Both the position numbers and the translations under genes were made by a program. A stretch of DNA of 64,000 nt from positions 124,001-188,000 of the forward strand of contig NZ_AP012334.1 of the NCBI RefSeq assembly GCF_001042695.1, given 5' to 3'. Within the stretch, counting starts at the first letter, position 1, and each line of letters opens with the position of its first letter. Below the pieces are notes generated by a model. That model searched no databases. It was not told the DNA's origin and saw only the letters and a program-made list of their open reading frames with translations. Shown here in pieces: positions 43,549 to 52,714 of the stretch. Origin of the DNA: Scardovia inopinata JCM 12537. GTDB lineage: Bacteria > Actinomycetota > Actinomycetes > Actinomycetales > Bifidobacteriaceae.

Positions 43549-45648
43549 TTACTCCAGCTCAAAGGCACCGGTATACAGCTGGTAGTACTCGCCCTTTTCT
43601 TCCAAGAGCTGGTCGTGTGTTCCACGTTCAATAATCCTGCCGTGATCCATCACCATAATGACATCTGAATTACGAACGGTAGATAGGCGGTGGGCAATGA
43701 CGAATACGGTCCGTCCTTCCATGAGGGCATCCATGCCTGCCTGCACAATCTGTTCAGTTCGGGTATCAATCGAGCTGGTGGCTTCGTCCAGAATCATAAC
43801 CGGAGGATCGGCAACCGCTGCACGAGCAATGGAAATCAGCTGTCTCTGCCCTTGAGACAGTCCGCTTCCATCCCCCTGGAGAACGGTATTATAACCATGA
43901 GGGAGCATGCGTATAAAGCTATCTGCATTGGCCAGTTTAGCCGCAGAAATGCACTCATCATCGGTGGCATCCAGCTTTCCGTACCGAATGTTGTCTATAA
44001 CGGTTCCAGTAAAAAGATTGACGTCCTGAAGGACAATCCCCAGAGATTGGCGCAGATCACGCTTATTGATATCTTTAATATTGATCCCGTCATAGAGAAT
44101 AGACCCGCTGTCAATATCGTAGAAACGATTGATGAGATTAGTGATGGTTGTTTTCCCTGCTCCTGTCGCCCCAACCAGGGCAACCTTTTGACCAGGTTTG
44201 GCGTAGAGGGAAATATCATGAAGGACCTCGTGACCAGGCTCATAGGAGAATCTGACATCATTAAAGCGAATATCTCCCCGCAGCAACGTGTAGGCAGAGG
44301 CTTCTTTCCTGGAAGACCCTCCGGCCAGGGCTGCTATGGAGCTGGCCCGAGCTTCATCGATACGGCTAGACTTGTTGGCAGCTACGGTAACATTTGCCAC
44401 ATCTTTATTGACACGGACTCCCGCAGGAACTCTCCAGGCCCACTTATCAGTGTGGTGAGCAGCCTGGGTGATAGTTCCATCCTCTGCAACATGAGCTTTG
44501 ATGAGGGTGACCTCACCAGAGTTGGACTCAGGCTTTTCATCCAGAAAATCGAAGATTCGTGAGGCTCCTGCCAGGGCCATGAGGACAAAGGAGAACTGGT
44601 TGGAAATCTGCCCGATGGGGTTGATGAAGCTCCGGGACAGGGTGAGGAAAGAAACAATTCCTCCAATAGTCAGGGCTGAGGACCCGGTCAAACTGAAATT
44701 ATGGAAATTGCTCAGGGCTGCCCCTGCTCCCACAATAGCTACTAGAACATAAAGGAGATACCCCATGTTACCCACCACAGGCATAGTGATATTGCCAAAG
44801 TAATTGGCCTGGGATGAGGCATCATACAGGGTTGAATTTTTCTGATCAAAGGTTTTTTGAGTAGCTTCTTCATGGGTAAAGACCTTGATGACCTTCTGCC
44901 CATTAATTGCTTCCTCAATGAATCCATTAACATCACCCAGTTCCTGCTGCTGTTTGACGAAGAATTTTCCGCTGGCAACAGCGAGCTGGCGAATAACAAC
45001 CAGGAGGAGGAGGGCAAAGAGAACGACGAAAGCGGTGAGGGGAACGCTGATAATCAACATGGCAACAAAGGCAGCTGCTACGCTCATGATTGAGGAAAAC
45101 ATTTGGGGCAGGCTCTGGGAAATAGCCTGGCGCAGAGCATCCGTATCGTTGGTGTAGAAGCTCATGACATCACCGTGAAGGTGAGTGTCAAAATATTTGA
45201 TGGGCAATGTCTGCTGATGGGTAAACATATCATCGCGAATAGTTTTGAGAACTCCCTGCTCAACCTTAACCAGGATCCGGTTATAGAAGAGGGTACAAAA
45301 AGCGCCCACCAGGAAAATGGCAGCCATTACTGACAGTCCCTGGACCAGGGGCATGAAGTTGGGGTGATCTTTGCCAATCAGCGGCAGGATGTAAGAATCA
45401 ATCAGTTTCTGGAGGAACAAACCCATGGCAGCATTGGCTGCCGCACTGATGATTATGCAGACAATCACCATTATTATTTGCCAGTTATAAGCAAAGACGT
45501 ACTTGAGAAGACGGCTCAGAGTCCCTTTCCGGACTTTGACTCGCCCTCTTCCCGGGGCTTTTTCCCCTAATTCTTTTGTTTGAGGAGCTGACATGTTTTT
45601 CTCGTTCTTTTCTTGATTAGTCTTTGTATGTGTTTTATTCTCCATCAT
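43549..45648 (-). CDS. ABC exporter half-transporter with consensus ATPase site
   Basis: 699 residues from ATG 45648 (45645 and 45594 are alternatives); its start overlaps the end of the preceding gene by 14 bp. Six membrane helices (about 30-330), then an insert of about 70 residues between membrane and ATPase domains. The ATPase has Walker A GATGAGKTT, the signature LSQGQRQ, Walker B MILDEATSS with the catalytic Glu, and the H-loop IAHRLST. It forms a heterodimer with the upstream gene product, in the TM287/288 (multidrug exporter) pattern. Substrate unknown; the MarR gene at the head of the unit suggests a toxic compound. Confidence 0.93.
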   Translation of the reverse strand: MMENKTHTKTNQEKNEKNMSAPQTKELGEKAPGRGRVKVRKGTLSRLLKYVFAYNWQIIMVIVCIIISAAANAAMGLFLQKLIDSYILPLIGKDHPNFMPLVQGLSVMAAIFLVGAFCTLFYNRILVKVEQGVLKTIRDDMFTHQQTLPIKYFDTHLHGDVMSFYTNDTDALRQAISQSLPQMFSSIMSVAAAFVAMLIISVPLTAFVVLFALLLLVVIRQLAVASGKFFVKQQQELGDVNGFIEEAINGQKVIKVFTHEEATQKTFDQKNSTLYDASSQANYFGNITMPVVGNMGYLLYVLVAIVGAGAALSNFHNFSLTGSSALTIGGIVSFLTLSRSFINPIGQISNQFSFVLMALAGASRIFDFLDEKPESNSGEVTLIKAHVAEDGTITQAAHHTDKWAWRVPAGVRVNKDVANVTVAANKSSRIDEARASSIAALAGGSSRKEASAYTLLRGDIRFNDVRFSYEPGHEVLHDISLYAKPGQKVALVGATGAGKTTITNLINRFYDIDSGSILYDGINIKDINKRDLRQSLGIVLQDVNLFTGTVIDNIRYGKLDATDDECISAAKLANADSFIRMLPHGYNTVLQGDGSGLSQGQRQLISIARAAVADPPVMILDEATSSIDTRTEQIVQAGMDALMEGRTVFVIAHRLSTVRNSDVIMVMDHGRIIERGTHDQLLEEKGEYYQLYTGAFELE

Positions 45649-47593
45649 CAATCACCCCGGACTGATTTTGAGATTTGTAGATGCTGCGGTATTCGTCTGA
45701 TGTGCGCATAAGCTCTTCGTGAGACCCCTGAGCGGCTATGGATCCACCCTCCATCATGATGATTTTGTCTGCATTTTCAACGGAAGACAGGCGCTGAGCA
45801 ATGATAATGATGGTGGTATCGGGAATTTCTGTAGCAAAAGCCTTGCGGATCAGGGCATCTGTTTTAGTGTCCACAGCTGAAGTGGAATCATCAAGAATGA
45901 GAATCTTAGGCTTCTTCAGCAGGGCCCGGGCTATGCACAGGCGTTGCTTCTGGCCGCCGGAAACATTGCTTCCTCCCTGTTCCAGATAGGTGTCGTATTT
46001 GTCGGGGAATCCTTGAATAAACTCATCGGCTTGAGCCAGTTTGGCTGCGTGGATGACCTCTTCATCGCTTGCTTGAGGGTTGCCCCACTTGAGGTTTTCT
46101 TTAATGGTTCCGCTGAAAAGAATATTTTTCTGCAGGACCATGGCGACTTCCTTCCTCAGGGTATCGAGCGAATAGCCTTTGACATCTACTCCGCCTACCT
46201 GTACATTTCCTTCCGAAGAGTCGTACAAACGGGGGATAAGCTGGACCAGGGAAGACTTGGATGAACCTGTTCCTCCCACAATTCCCAGTGTAGACCCGGA
46301 AGGAATGGTCAGGTTAATATCGGAAAGAACAGGTTTTTCTGATTCCTTGTTATAGCGGAAGGTGACATGGTTGAAGCTGATAGAACCATCTGCTACAGCA
46401 GGTACCGGATTCTCAGGGTTGGTAACAGTGCTTTCTTCCTTAAGAACAGCAGCAATACGGCCGGCTGAAGCACGAGATATTACCACCATGATGAAGATCA
46501 TAGACAGCATCATCAGCGCCATCAGGATTTGAAGAGTATAGGTAAACAAACTGGTCAGGTCTCCGGTTGTTAAACCTAGTGCTTCATTATTTCCCGAAGC
46601 CACAATCTGGTGGGCTGCCATCCAGCTGAGCAGAAGAACGGTCCCGTAAATCGCTAGCTGCATGACCGGCATGTTCCAGGCAAGTTTCAGCTCAGCTTTA
46701 ACAAAATAATTGTAGATACGCTGAGAAACGCTCTTAAACTTAGTCTCTTCATAGTTTTCGCGGGTGAAGGACTTCACTACCCTGACCCCCAACAGATTTT
46801 CTTCCACATCGCTGTTCAGCCTGTCATATGTGTGAAAAACCTTAACAAATATGGGGTGGACAGTGAGTCCAATGGCTATCAGTATAAAGCCAAGAAGAGG
46901 AGCGACTACCAGAAAGATAAAGGAGATGCTGTGGCTGATGCGGAAGGCGAAAATCCAGGCAAAAATAATCATCAGAGGAGCTCGGAAGGCTATCCTGATC
47001 AACATTTGGTAAGCGTTCTGAACATTGGTCACATCGGTAGTCAATCTGGTGACCAGGCTGCCGGTAGAGAAATGGTCGATGTTGGTGAAGGAGAAACTCT
47101 GCACCTTGGTAAAAAGATCGTGACGTAAATTCTTCGCCAGGCCTGAAGATGCCACGGCTGCGGTACGGCCTGCTCCGACTCCAAAGGTCAGAGAAATCAA
47201 GGCTACAACTATCAGTAAGGAGCCCCATTTCCATACTTCGCCCATATTTTTTCCCTGAATGCCACGGTCTATCAAAACGGCCATGAGAGTAGGGATGAGC
47301 AGTTCCATGGCTACTTCTCCTGCCACCAGGAGAGGGGTTGCCCAACTGTACTTTTTGTAGTCCCGAATACTGCTGAAAACCACCTTAAAATCTTTCAGCG
47401 AGCCGCCTTCGTCGCTACCATAACGGTGTTCCTCTTCCTCTTCCAGCCGTTCCTCAGTTTGGGTAATGTCGTTGTATTCAGCTTGCTGCTTCTGTGAGAG
47501 CATGTGCCCTTGAACGTCGCTGCCGGCTGCTGAATCTGCTTTTTCAGCCTCATCAAGGGCTGTTTGTGCAGGATCATACTGGCTGACTGCCAT
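45635..47593 (-). CDS. ABC exporter half-transporter with degenerate ATPase site
   Basis: 652 residues; AGAGGTGA before ATG 47593. A polar N-terminus of about 65 residues, six membrane helices, then the ATPase domain. Walker A reads GGTGSSKSS with Ser where Gly precedes Lys. The signature SGGQKQR is intact, Walker B is LILDDSTSA with Asp instead of the catalytic Glu, and the H-loop reads IAQRLSS with Gln for His. The last two are the same losses as in TM287, the degenerate half of a heterodimer. It thus contributes signature residues for the active site built on its partner. Co-transcribed with marR and the partner. Confidence 0.93.
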   Translation of the reverse strand: MAVSQYDPAQTALDEAEKADSAAGSDVQGHMLSQKQQAEYNDITQTEERLEEEEEHRYGSDEGGSLKDFKVVFSSIRDYKKYSWATPLLVAGEVAMELLIPTLMAVLIDRGIQGKNMGEVWKWGSLLIVVALISLTFGVGAGRTAAVASSGLAKNLRHDLFTKVQSFSFTNIDHFSTGSLVTRLTTDVTNVQNAYQMLIRIAFRAPLMIIFAWIFAFRISHSISFIFLVVAPLLGFILIAIGLTVHPIFVKVFHTYDRLNSDVEENLLGVRVVKSFTRENYEETKFKSVSQRIYNYFVKAELKLAWNMPVMQLAIYGTVLLLSWMAAHQIVASGNNEALGLTTGDLTSLFTYTLQILMALMMLSMIFIMVVISRASAGRIAAVLKEESTVTNPENPVPAVADGSISFNHVTFRYNKESEKPVLSDINLTIPSGSTLGIVGGTGSSKSSLVQLIPRLYDSSEGNVQVGGVDVKGYSLDTLRKEVAMVLQKNILFSGTIKENLKWGNPQASDEEVIHAAKLAQADEFIQGFPDKYDTYLEQGGSNVSGGQKQRLCIARALLKKPKILILDDSTSAVDTKTDALIRKAFATEIPDTTIIIIAQRLSSVENADKIIMMEGGSIAAQGSHEELMRTSDEYRSIYKSQNQSGVIDDGE

Positions 47594-47622
47594 GAATTCA
47601 CCTCTGTCTTGTGTGTACTCTT

Positions 47623-48123
47623 TTAATTCTTCTTGTCTATTTCCTTGAGGTTGTCAAGCATCTTTTGCATAGTTTGCGCTGCCAGAGAGCTGGTGCCGTC
47701 ATCAATTCCCTTCATCATCTGATCCTCAATTTCCTGAGCGACCTCAGTGAAATGGGCTACAAAAGCCTGTGATTTTTTTGTCAGATGAAGAGCATTGCTG
47801 CGCCCGTCTCTCGTTTCGCTGTCCCTGGTCAGGAGACCTTTTTCCTCCATGAGGGTGATGACCCTGCTACAGGTTGAGCGAGTGATGGAGAACTTGCTTT
47901 TTATATCTGACTGGTACGTTTCCAAGCCGTGTTCATTGTTATGGGCAATGAACAGGATGATGCGGGCATTGACCCCGGACACCTCTCCTGTTGCTTTATC
48001 CAAGGTCCGGTTAAGGACATGGTTCAGCACATGAACCGCAAAGACAAAACTGGTTGTTTTTGTCTCAACGGCAGTCGGCGGATATGCCTTGTATTCCGGC
48101 ATGCCTGTGGGGGGCAATGACAT
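47623..48123 (-). CDS. MarR-family regulator of the ABC exporter
   Basis: 166 residues from ATG 48123, preceded by GGAAGGAACC; the frame extends to 48327, but nothing there supports coding. The winged-helix region has IKSKFSITRSTCSRVITLMEEKGLL and a wing of DSETRDGRSNALHLT. Flanked by the half-transporter genes (29 bp), it probably represses the three-gene unit until the exporter's substrate binds. A matching 18-bp palindrome is 47-64 bp upstream of its ATG. Confidence 0.9.
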   Translation of the reverse strand: MSLPPTGMPEYKAYPPTAVETKTTSFVFAVHVLNHVLNRTLDKATGEVSGVNARIILFIAHNNEHGLETYQSDIKSKFSITRSTCSRVITLMEEKGLLTRDSETRDGRSNALHLTKKSQAFVAHFTEVAQEIEDQMMKGIDDGTSSLAAQTMQKMLDNLKEIDKKN

Positions 48124-48169
48124 GGTTCCTTCCCTAGTCGTGATGTGTACAATGATAACTGTAACACTT

Positions 48170-48187
48170 ATGTTGTATATGCAACAT
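48170..48187. promoter_or_regulatory. 18-bp near-perfect palindrome, candidate MarR operator
   Basis: ATGTTGTATATGCAACAT has one mismatched pair. Size and symmetry fit MarR-family sites. It lies 47-64 bp upstream of the regulator ATG, where the promoter would be, and 143 bp before the divergent phasin-like gene. Confidence 0.6.
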
Positions 48188-48329
48188 GCCCACGATGTCC
48201 TTGTCTCACAAAGCGAAATTCTTCTTTTCTGGTCCGGTCCTCTACTTATAGGACTAGAATCGTGTATACGTCTGCGGGGGAGTAAACCCGCAGGAAAAAA
48301 GCCTAAGATGATAGCCGAAGGAGGCAATT

Positions 48330-48764
48330 ATGGCAGACGTGAATCTTGATTCCCTCGCTCAGGGTGCCCGTGATATTTTCTTAGCGGGAGTCGGCCTAGC
48401 GGCTACGGGAGTGGACAAGAGTAAGGAAATTATTGATGCTCTGGTGAAAAAAGGTGAAATTACGGTAGAGCAGGGGAAAAATCTGAATACGGAGCTGTCC
48501 CGCAAAGCAAAAGACAAGGCAACAGATGCTATTTCTGATGCCCAGGATCGCCTTCTGCGGGTACGGCTGGCTGCCATGAGTGATCAAGAGCGGCAGGAAT
48601 ATGTTGCTAAGGTATCCCGTCTTGCTGTGGATCTGAGTAAAAAGAAAGATTCTCAGGAATCTGCCGACAATAAAGAATCCGGCCGTCAGGCAGCTGATGG
48701 AAAGACAACAGATAAGGCTCATGACTCTGCTACTGATGATCAGGCAGCAGGAGCAGATAAGTAA
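48330..48764 (+). CDS. Phasin-like small helical protein
   Basis: 144 residues; GAAGGAGG before ATG 48330. The first about 100 residues are amphipathic helix (LAQGARDIFLAGVGLAATG, then KKGEITVEQGKNLNTELSRK), resembling the phasin/PhaF-like family. A disordered Lys/Asp/Ala-rich tail follows. Phasins coat polyhydroxyalkanoate granules, but related short proteins are found beside UbiB kinases in actinobacteria. The UbiB gene follows after 3 bp, so the two almost certainly act together; how is unknown. Confidence 0.72.
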   Translation: MADVNLDSLAQGARDIFLAGVGLAATGVDKSKEIIDALVKKGEITVEQGKNLNTELSRKAKDKATDAISDAQDRLLRVRLAAMSDQERQEYVAKVSRLAVDLSKKKDSQESADNKESGRQAADGKTTDKAHDSATDDQAAGADK

Positions 48765-48767
48765 AAG

Positions 48768-50516
48768 ATGACTTCCGAGCAGTTAGATTCTCAGCAGCCT
48801 TCTGATTCTGCTGATGCCGGGCAGACGGATGCTCAGATGGCGGATAAGCCGGTTTCGGATGATCAGGCAGCAGACATATCGTCCGCTGCCTGGTCTCAGA
48901 ACCGCCGTCAGGGAAGAGCCAAAAGGCTGGCGCAAATCGCGGGAATAACTCATAAGTATGATATTCCCCGAAGTATGACTCCGGCTAAACTCCGCATGGC
49001 TCTGGAAGAGTTGGGCCCTACCTTCGTTAAAGTAGGGCAGATTCTTTCCATGCGATCAGAAATTCTTTCCGAGGAATACTGCAATGAATTGGCTAAGCTG
49101 AAATCTGATGCCGATCCTATGCCCTTTAATCTGGTGAAGGCCACAGTGGAGCATGAGTATCACTGCCCGATAGACAAGGTATTTTCTTTTATTGACCCCC
49201 AACCTTTAGGATCTGCTTCTCTGGCTCAGGTGCACAGGGCGACTTTGATTACAGGGGAAGATGTTGCCATTAAAGTCCAGCGGCCTGGTGTAAAGGAGAC
49301 CATGGCCCAGGATATTGAGATCATTCGTTTTGTCGCTAATGCTGCGACGAAAATAGCCTCTCAGAACAGTCAGATTATTGATTTTATGGGTGTGGTAGAT
49401 GAGCTCTGGGAAACTTTCCAGTCGGAAACCGATTTTACAGTAGAAGCGAAAAATCTCCAGGAGTTCAAAGCCTTCGCTAATGATTATGCTTATATGGACT
49501 GCCCTCGTCCCTACATGCACCTGTGTACCCAGCACATTGTGGTCATGGATTATATTGATGGCATTCCTATTTCTGATTTCGCAGCTCTGCGAAAAGAGGG
49601 GTATGATCTTGAAGAAATCGGCACCAAACTGGTGGATAATTATGCCACTCAAGTTCTCGATAAAGGTTTTTTCCATGCCGATCCCCATTCAGGCAATATC
49701 ATCATTCGTGGCGGTCAGATAGTTCTGATTGATTTGGGCATGGTAGGCCGTATCAGTTCAGAGATGCGGTCCATTCTTAGACAGATGATTTTTGCTGTTC
49801 CTCGCAAGGATTCGGTGACCTTGGAGGAGGGTCTGCTGCGTCTGGCTGATATTTCTTCCAGCGGTCAGCAGGTGGATAATGCTGCTTTGCTGGCAGATAT
49901 TGATCTAATCATCTCTGATTTTGGGACTGTTGATTTAAATGATCTAGATATAGGCAAATTCATTATGTCTATGATGCAGTTGGCGTCTCGCAACAAGCTT
50001 AAACTTCCTGGCTCCATCACCACAGTTGCCCGTAGTCTGGTGACTCTGGAAGGACTAGTGAATCAGCTGATGCCTCAGGCAAACATTATTGATATTATTA
50101 CGTCCCATGTGATTTCTTCAGTGAAGCCAGCAGACTATGTGAAACAGGAAGCCACAAAGCTTGGTCTGGAGTCGCAGACTGCTCTTTATGGGGCTTTGAA
50201 CGCCATGACAGAGGCGGGAACCGCTGCCCGCATGCTGACTCGGGGACAGCTGAAAACTAATCTGGAATTGGTCGGCTCAGAGGAACCTCTGCGACAGTTG
50301 TCTTTCATGGTCGATCGCCTGACTATTGCCTTAATTGTTGTGGGCCTTTATGTAGGTTCTTCCATTGTCTACTTTGCCCGTATTAAGCCCGTGGTCTTCG
50401 GCATACCTGTCATTGGATTTATGGGATATATTGTTGCTTTTGTTCTTTCCTGCTGGATTGTTATTGATATTATGCGCAAAAACAGAGATTTAAAGCGGAA
50501 AGGGAAGACTAAGTAG
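48768..50516 (+). CDS. UbiB/ABC1/AarF-family atypical kinase
   Basis: 582 residues. The N-terminal about 55 residues are acidic and disordered. The kinase-like domain has the KxGQ motif (FVKVGQILSMRSE), the alanine-rich/lysine motif VAIKVQRPGV, HADPHSGNI and IDLGMVG (metal-binding Asp). Two C-terminal membrane helices anchor it (about 515-575). In other bacteria such proteins support ubiquinone synthesis, yet bifidobacteria are not known to make respiratory quinones, so a lipid or isoprenoid-related role is more likely (inference). Paired with the phasin-like protein. Confidence 0.92.
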   Translation: MTSEQLDSQQPSDSADAGQTDAQMADKPVSDDQAADISSAAWSQNRRQGRAKRLAQIAGITHKYDIPRSMTPAKLRMALEELGPTFVKVGQILSMRSEILSEEYCNELAKLKSDADPMPFNLVKATVEHEYHCPIDKVFSFIDPQPLGSASLAQVHRATLITGEDVAIKVQRPGVKETMAQDIEIIRFVANAATKIASQNSQIIDFMGVVDELWETFQSETDFTVEAKNLQEFKAFANDYAYMDCPRPYMHLCTQHIVVMDYIDGIPISDFAALRKEGYDLEEIGTKLVDNYATQVLDKGFFHADPHSGNIIIRGGQIVLIDLGMVGRISSEMRSILRQMIFAVPRKDSVTLEEGLLRLADISSSGQQVDNAALLADIDLIISDFGTVDLNDLDIGKFIMSMMQLASRNKLKLPGSITTVARSLVTLEGLVNQLMPQANIIDIITSHVISSVKPADYVKQEATKLGLESQTALYGALNAMTEAGTAARMLTRGQLKTNLELVGSEEPLRQLSFMVDRLTIALIVVGLYVGSSIVYFARIKPVVFGIPVIGFMGYIVAFVLSCWIVIDIMRKNRDLKRKGKTK

Positions 50517-50548
50517 AATAAGTAGAACAAAAATAGCCCAGAGTGGCA

Positions 50549-50608
50549 CACAGCCTGGTGCTGTAGCTGTTTTTCTATTCTTCCAGTCTTCTATTCTTCC
50601 AGGCTGTG
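50549..50608. terminator. Terminator region between converging ubiB-like and FMN-reductase genes
   Basis: A local hairpin (ACAGC 50550-50554 with GCTGT 50566-50570, then TTTT) could end the plus-strand transcript. A longer inverted repeat, CACAGCCTGG (50549) with CCAGGCTGTG (50599), spans it. Two copies of TTCTATTCTTCCAG, 16 bp apart, sit in the loop. Confidence 0.45.
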
Positions 50609-50652
50609 GCTATTAACTATTGAATGAGCATTGTATGGCTATTGCAGCTTGT

Positions 50653-51204
50653 TTACTGAGCGATGAAATCAAGGAAAGCTGCAGCCTGATCAGCAACAGC
50701 CTTCTTGTCACTGTCGCTTAATATCAGGTTCCCGGTCTGCCATGATTCCCCGCTGAGGGCAATACCGGCAACAGGATCAGCCATAACCTTCATGCCAATA
50801 AATTCGCCCAGCTCTTTAGCCTTTTCAATTACTGCGGCGCCGGCAGTATTGCCAGCTGCGGAACTGATAGTTAGTTTGGCTCCCTGGGTGGAAGCGCTTT
50901 CCATGACACCCTGCTCGGTGGCACGGGACATCCAGTCAAGCAGATTCTTCACGAGGCCAGGGTAGGAATCGTTGTACTGGGGGGTCACTACCCAAATGCC
51001 ATCAGCGGCATCAAAAGCTGCTCGGGCTTCCTGCACAGATTCCGGAGCGGGGAATTCCTCATCTTGGTTGAAAAGAGGCACATTCCTATAATCCAGGAAG
51101 CTTACCTCTGCTCGGTCTCCAATTTCTTTGACAATGGCGTCAGCCAGCTGACGATTGTAAGAATTCGTGCGGTTGGAACCAACAACCATGAGGATCTTTG
51201 CCAT
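50653..51204 (-). CDS. NADPH-dependent FMN reductase/quinone reductase-type flavoprotein
   Basis: 183 residues; GGAGAT precedes ATG 51204. Flavodoxin-like fold: VVGSNRTNSYNRQLAD at the start binds the FMN phosphate, and TPQYNDSYPGLVKNLLDW is the signature loop. Family members reduce FMN, azo dyes, quinones or chromate with NAD(P)H. Single gene. The product is probably a small cytosolic dimer. Confidence 0.92.
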   Translation of the reverse strand: MAKILMVVGSNRTNSYNRQLADAIVKEIGDRAEVSFLDYRNVPLFNQDEEFPAPESVQEARAAFDAADGIWVVTPQYNDSYPGLVKNLLDWMSRATEQGVMESASTQGAKLTISSAAGNTAGAAVIEKAKELGEFIGMKVMADPVAGIALSGESWQTGNLILSDSDKKAVADQAAAFLDFIAQ

Positions 51205-51491
51205 GGGGATCTCCTTTACAGATCAAAATAAGTAAGATTGTGTTTGCGGCTGCGAGCGGCCGGTCAAGCCGGGCCGATCCATATGAGGCAACAAAGGGAA
51301 GGAAGCATTATTCCATTTTTCGCTGTGACCTAGCCCACAGACAGATTCTCCTCCTATTCTGTAGTGTCCTATTCTGTAGTGCCCTGTAGAATCAAGGCGA
51401 AAGGAAACTGGCTGCCTATCATTCGTTTCCCTCGGATGTCTTCCCAGTGATTCACTGCGGGCAGCTTTCCCTGATCACTTCCAGGAGGATT

Positions 51492-52214
51492 ATGGTGGAA
51501 ATGGCACAGTATGGCCCTCAGGCCGTCTTCTTCGATATGGATGGAACCATCATCAATTCTGAACCTTTGTGGGCTCAGTCGGAGCGAGCCATCATGAAGA
51601 AGTATGACATTGCCTGGCCGGCCGGTCTGTCCGCCAGACTTCAAGGCACTTCTCTGGCGTATGTGGCTCAGGCTCTCATTAATCTGGGACTTCCCCTCAG
51701 TCAGGAGGAGACCATTGATGCCATGGTATCTTATGTGCATCAGCGGGAAGCAGTTCAACTTCCCTGGATTGACGGTGCCCAGGAGTTTATTGGCAGAATT
51801 CATCAGGCTGGGATTCCTTGTCTTTTGGTGACCGGCTCTCCCAGAATTTTGGTTGAAAACCTGGTTTCTCAGACACCGGAGGGCACTTTTGCCGGTTTCA
51901 TTTGTGATGATTCCCTGCCTGATAACCGGAAGAAGCCTCTGCCAGATCCTTATTTTGCTGCAGCAAGTCTGCTGGGGATTGACCCTGAGGATAAGAAAAG
52001 TATGGGCCGCTGCCTGATTTTTGAAGATTCTGCTCCTGGTCTCAAATCCGCCAGTCAGACCGGAGCCGTTGTGGTCAGGAAAATTGGGGAGACTAGCACA
52101 GCCTTTGCTGAAGAAGGGGGACAATTTATGTCTGTCAGCAGTTTTGAGGGGATGAGTGTGGATGATACAGCCCTGATTATGCGTGAAGCCCATGAAGCTG
52201 GTTACGTTCATTAA
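51492..52214 (+). CDS. HAD phosphatase (beta-phosphoglucomutase-like subgroup)
   Basis: 240 residues from ATG 51492 with AGGAGG directly upstream; the frame upstream to 51447 is not supported. Motif I is FDMDGTIINSEP (about 14-25), followed by an alpha-helical cap. The motif II Thr/Ser is LLVTGSPR, and motif IV is IFEDSAPGLKSA, which is typical of the PGMB/ phosphatase group. Probably a sugar- or nucleotide-phosphate phosphatase. It stands alone; an inverted repeat lies about 100 bp downstream. Confidence 0.9.
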   Translation: MVEMAQYGPQAVFFDMDGTIINSEPLWAQSERAIMKKYDIAWPAGLSARLQGTSLAYVAQALINLGLPLSQEETIDAMVSYVHQREAVQLPWIDGAQEFIGRIHQAGIPCLLVTGSPRILVENLVSQTPEGTFAGFICDDSLPDNRKKPLPDPYFAAASLLGIDPEDKKSMGRCLIFEDSAPGLKSASQTGAVVVRKIGETSTAFAEEGGQFMSVSSFEGMSVDDTALIMREAHEAGYVH

Positions 52215-52309
52215 GTGGTTGGTTGGTGATCCGGTCTGAATCTTCCTACCCCGTCCGTAGCCGAAAAACCTGGCATATTATCGTCTCATGGTACCCTACT
52301 TTTTACCCC

Positions 52310-52334
52310 ACATGTTCAGCATGCTTGAACATGT
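52310..52334. repeat. 9-bp inverted repeat with 7-base centre
   Basis: ACATGTTCA (52310-52318) and TGAACATGT (52326-52334). Located between the HAD gene and the convergent tRNA pair. Could be a terminator for the HAD gene (T-rich stretch after it) or a regulator site. Confidence 0.4.
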
Positions 52335-52448
52335 TTCTGCACGTTTTAATCTTTGATGCCTATAGGAAAAAGATGCTCACAATGGTGGAATATAACCGAG
52401 AAAAGCATAAAATTGGCTTTTAAAGCAGGCTCGTATAAAACCTTTGAG

Positions 52449-52521
52449 TGGAGGTAAGGGGACTCGAACCCCTGACCCTCTGCTTGCAAAGCAGATGCGC
52501 TACCAGCTGCGCCATACCCCC
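52449..52521 (-). tRNA. tRNA-Ala (anticodon TGC)
   Basis: 73 bases, GGGGGTA acceptor arm pairing with TACCTCC, anticodon loop TTTGCAA within a TCTGC/GCAGA stem, and T-loop GTTCGAGTC. No CCA is encoded. Downstream of tRNA-Ile and probably co-transcribed. Confidence 0.95.
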
Positions 52522-52546
52522 AAGGATTTGCTATTACTCAGCAAAG

Positions 52547-52620
52547 TGGGCCCAGGAGGACTTGAACCTCCGACCTCATCCTTATCAGGGATGCGCTCTA
52601 ACCAGCTGAGCTATGGGCCC
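52547..52620 (-). tRNA. tRNA-Ile (anticodon GAT)
   Basis: 74 bases, GGGCCCA acceptor arm pairing with TGGGCCC, anticodon GAT in loop CTGATAA, and T-loop GTTCAAGTC. No CCA is encoded. The Ile-Ala order is that of many rRNA spacers, but no rRNA is present here. Confidence 0.95.
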
Positions 52621-52714
52621 ATCTATGCGATTATAGGGATTAATCCGGCTATCACCGCACAAAGAGTCATACTACAACCACCTCTGGAACAGGTCAACTC
52701 CATTCGTAGTCGCG

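Noticed and set aside
52310-52334. SOS (LexA) box
   Set aside because: The half sites have the reverse order of the known actinobacterial GAAC-N-GTTC site and no repair gene is near.
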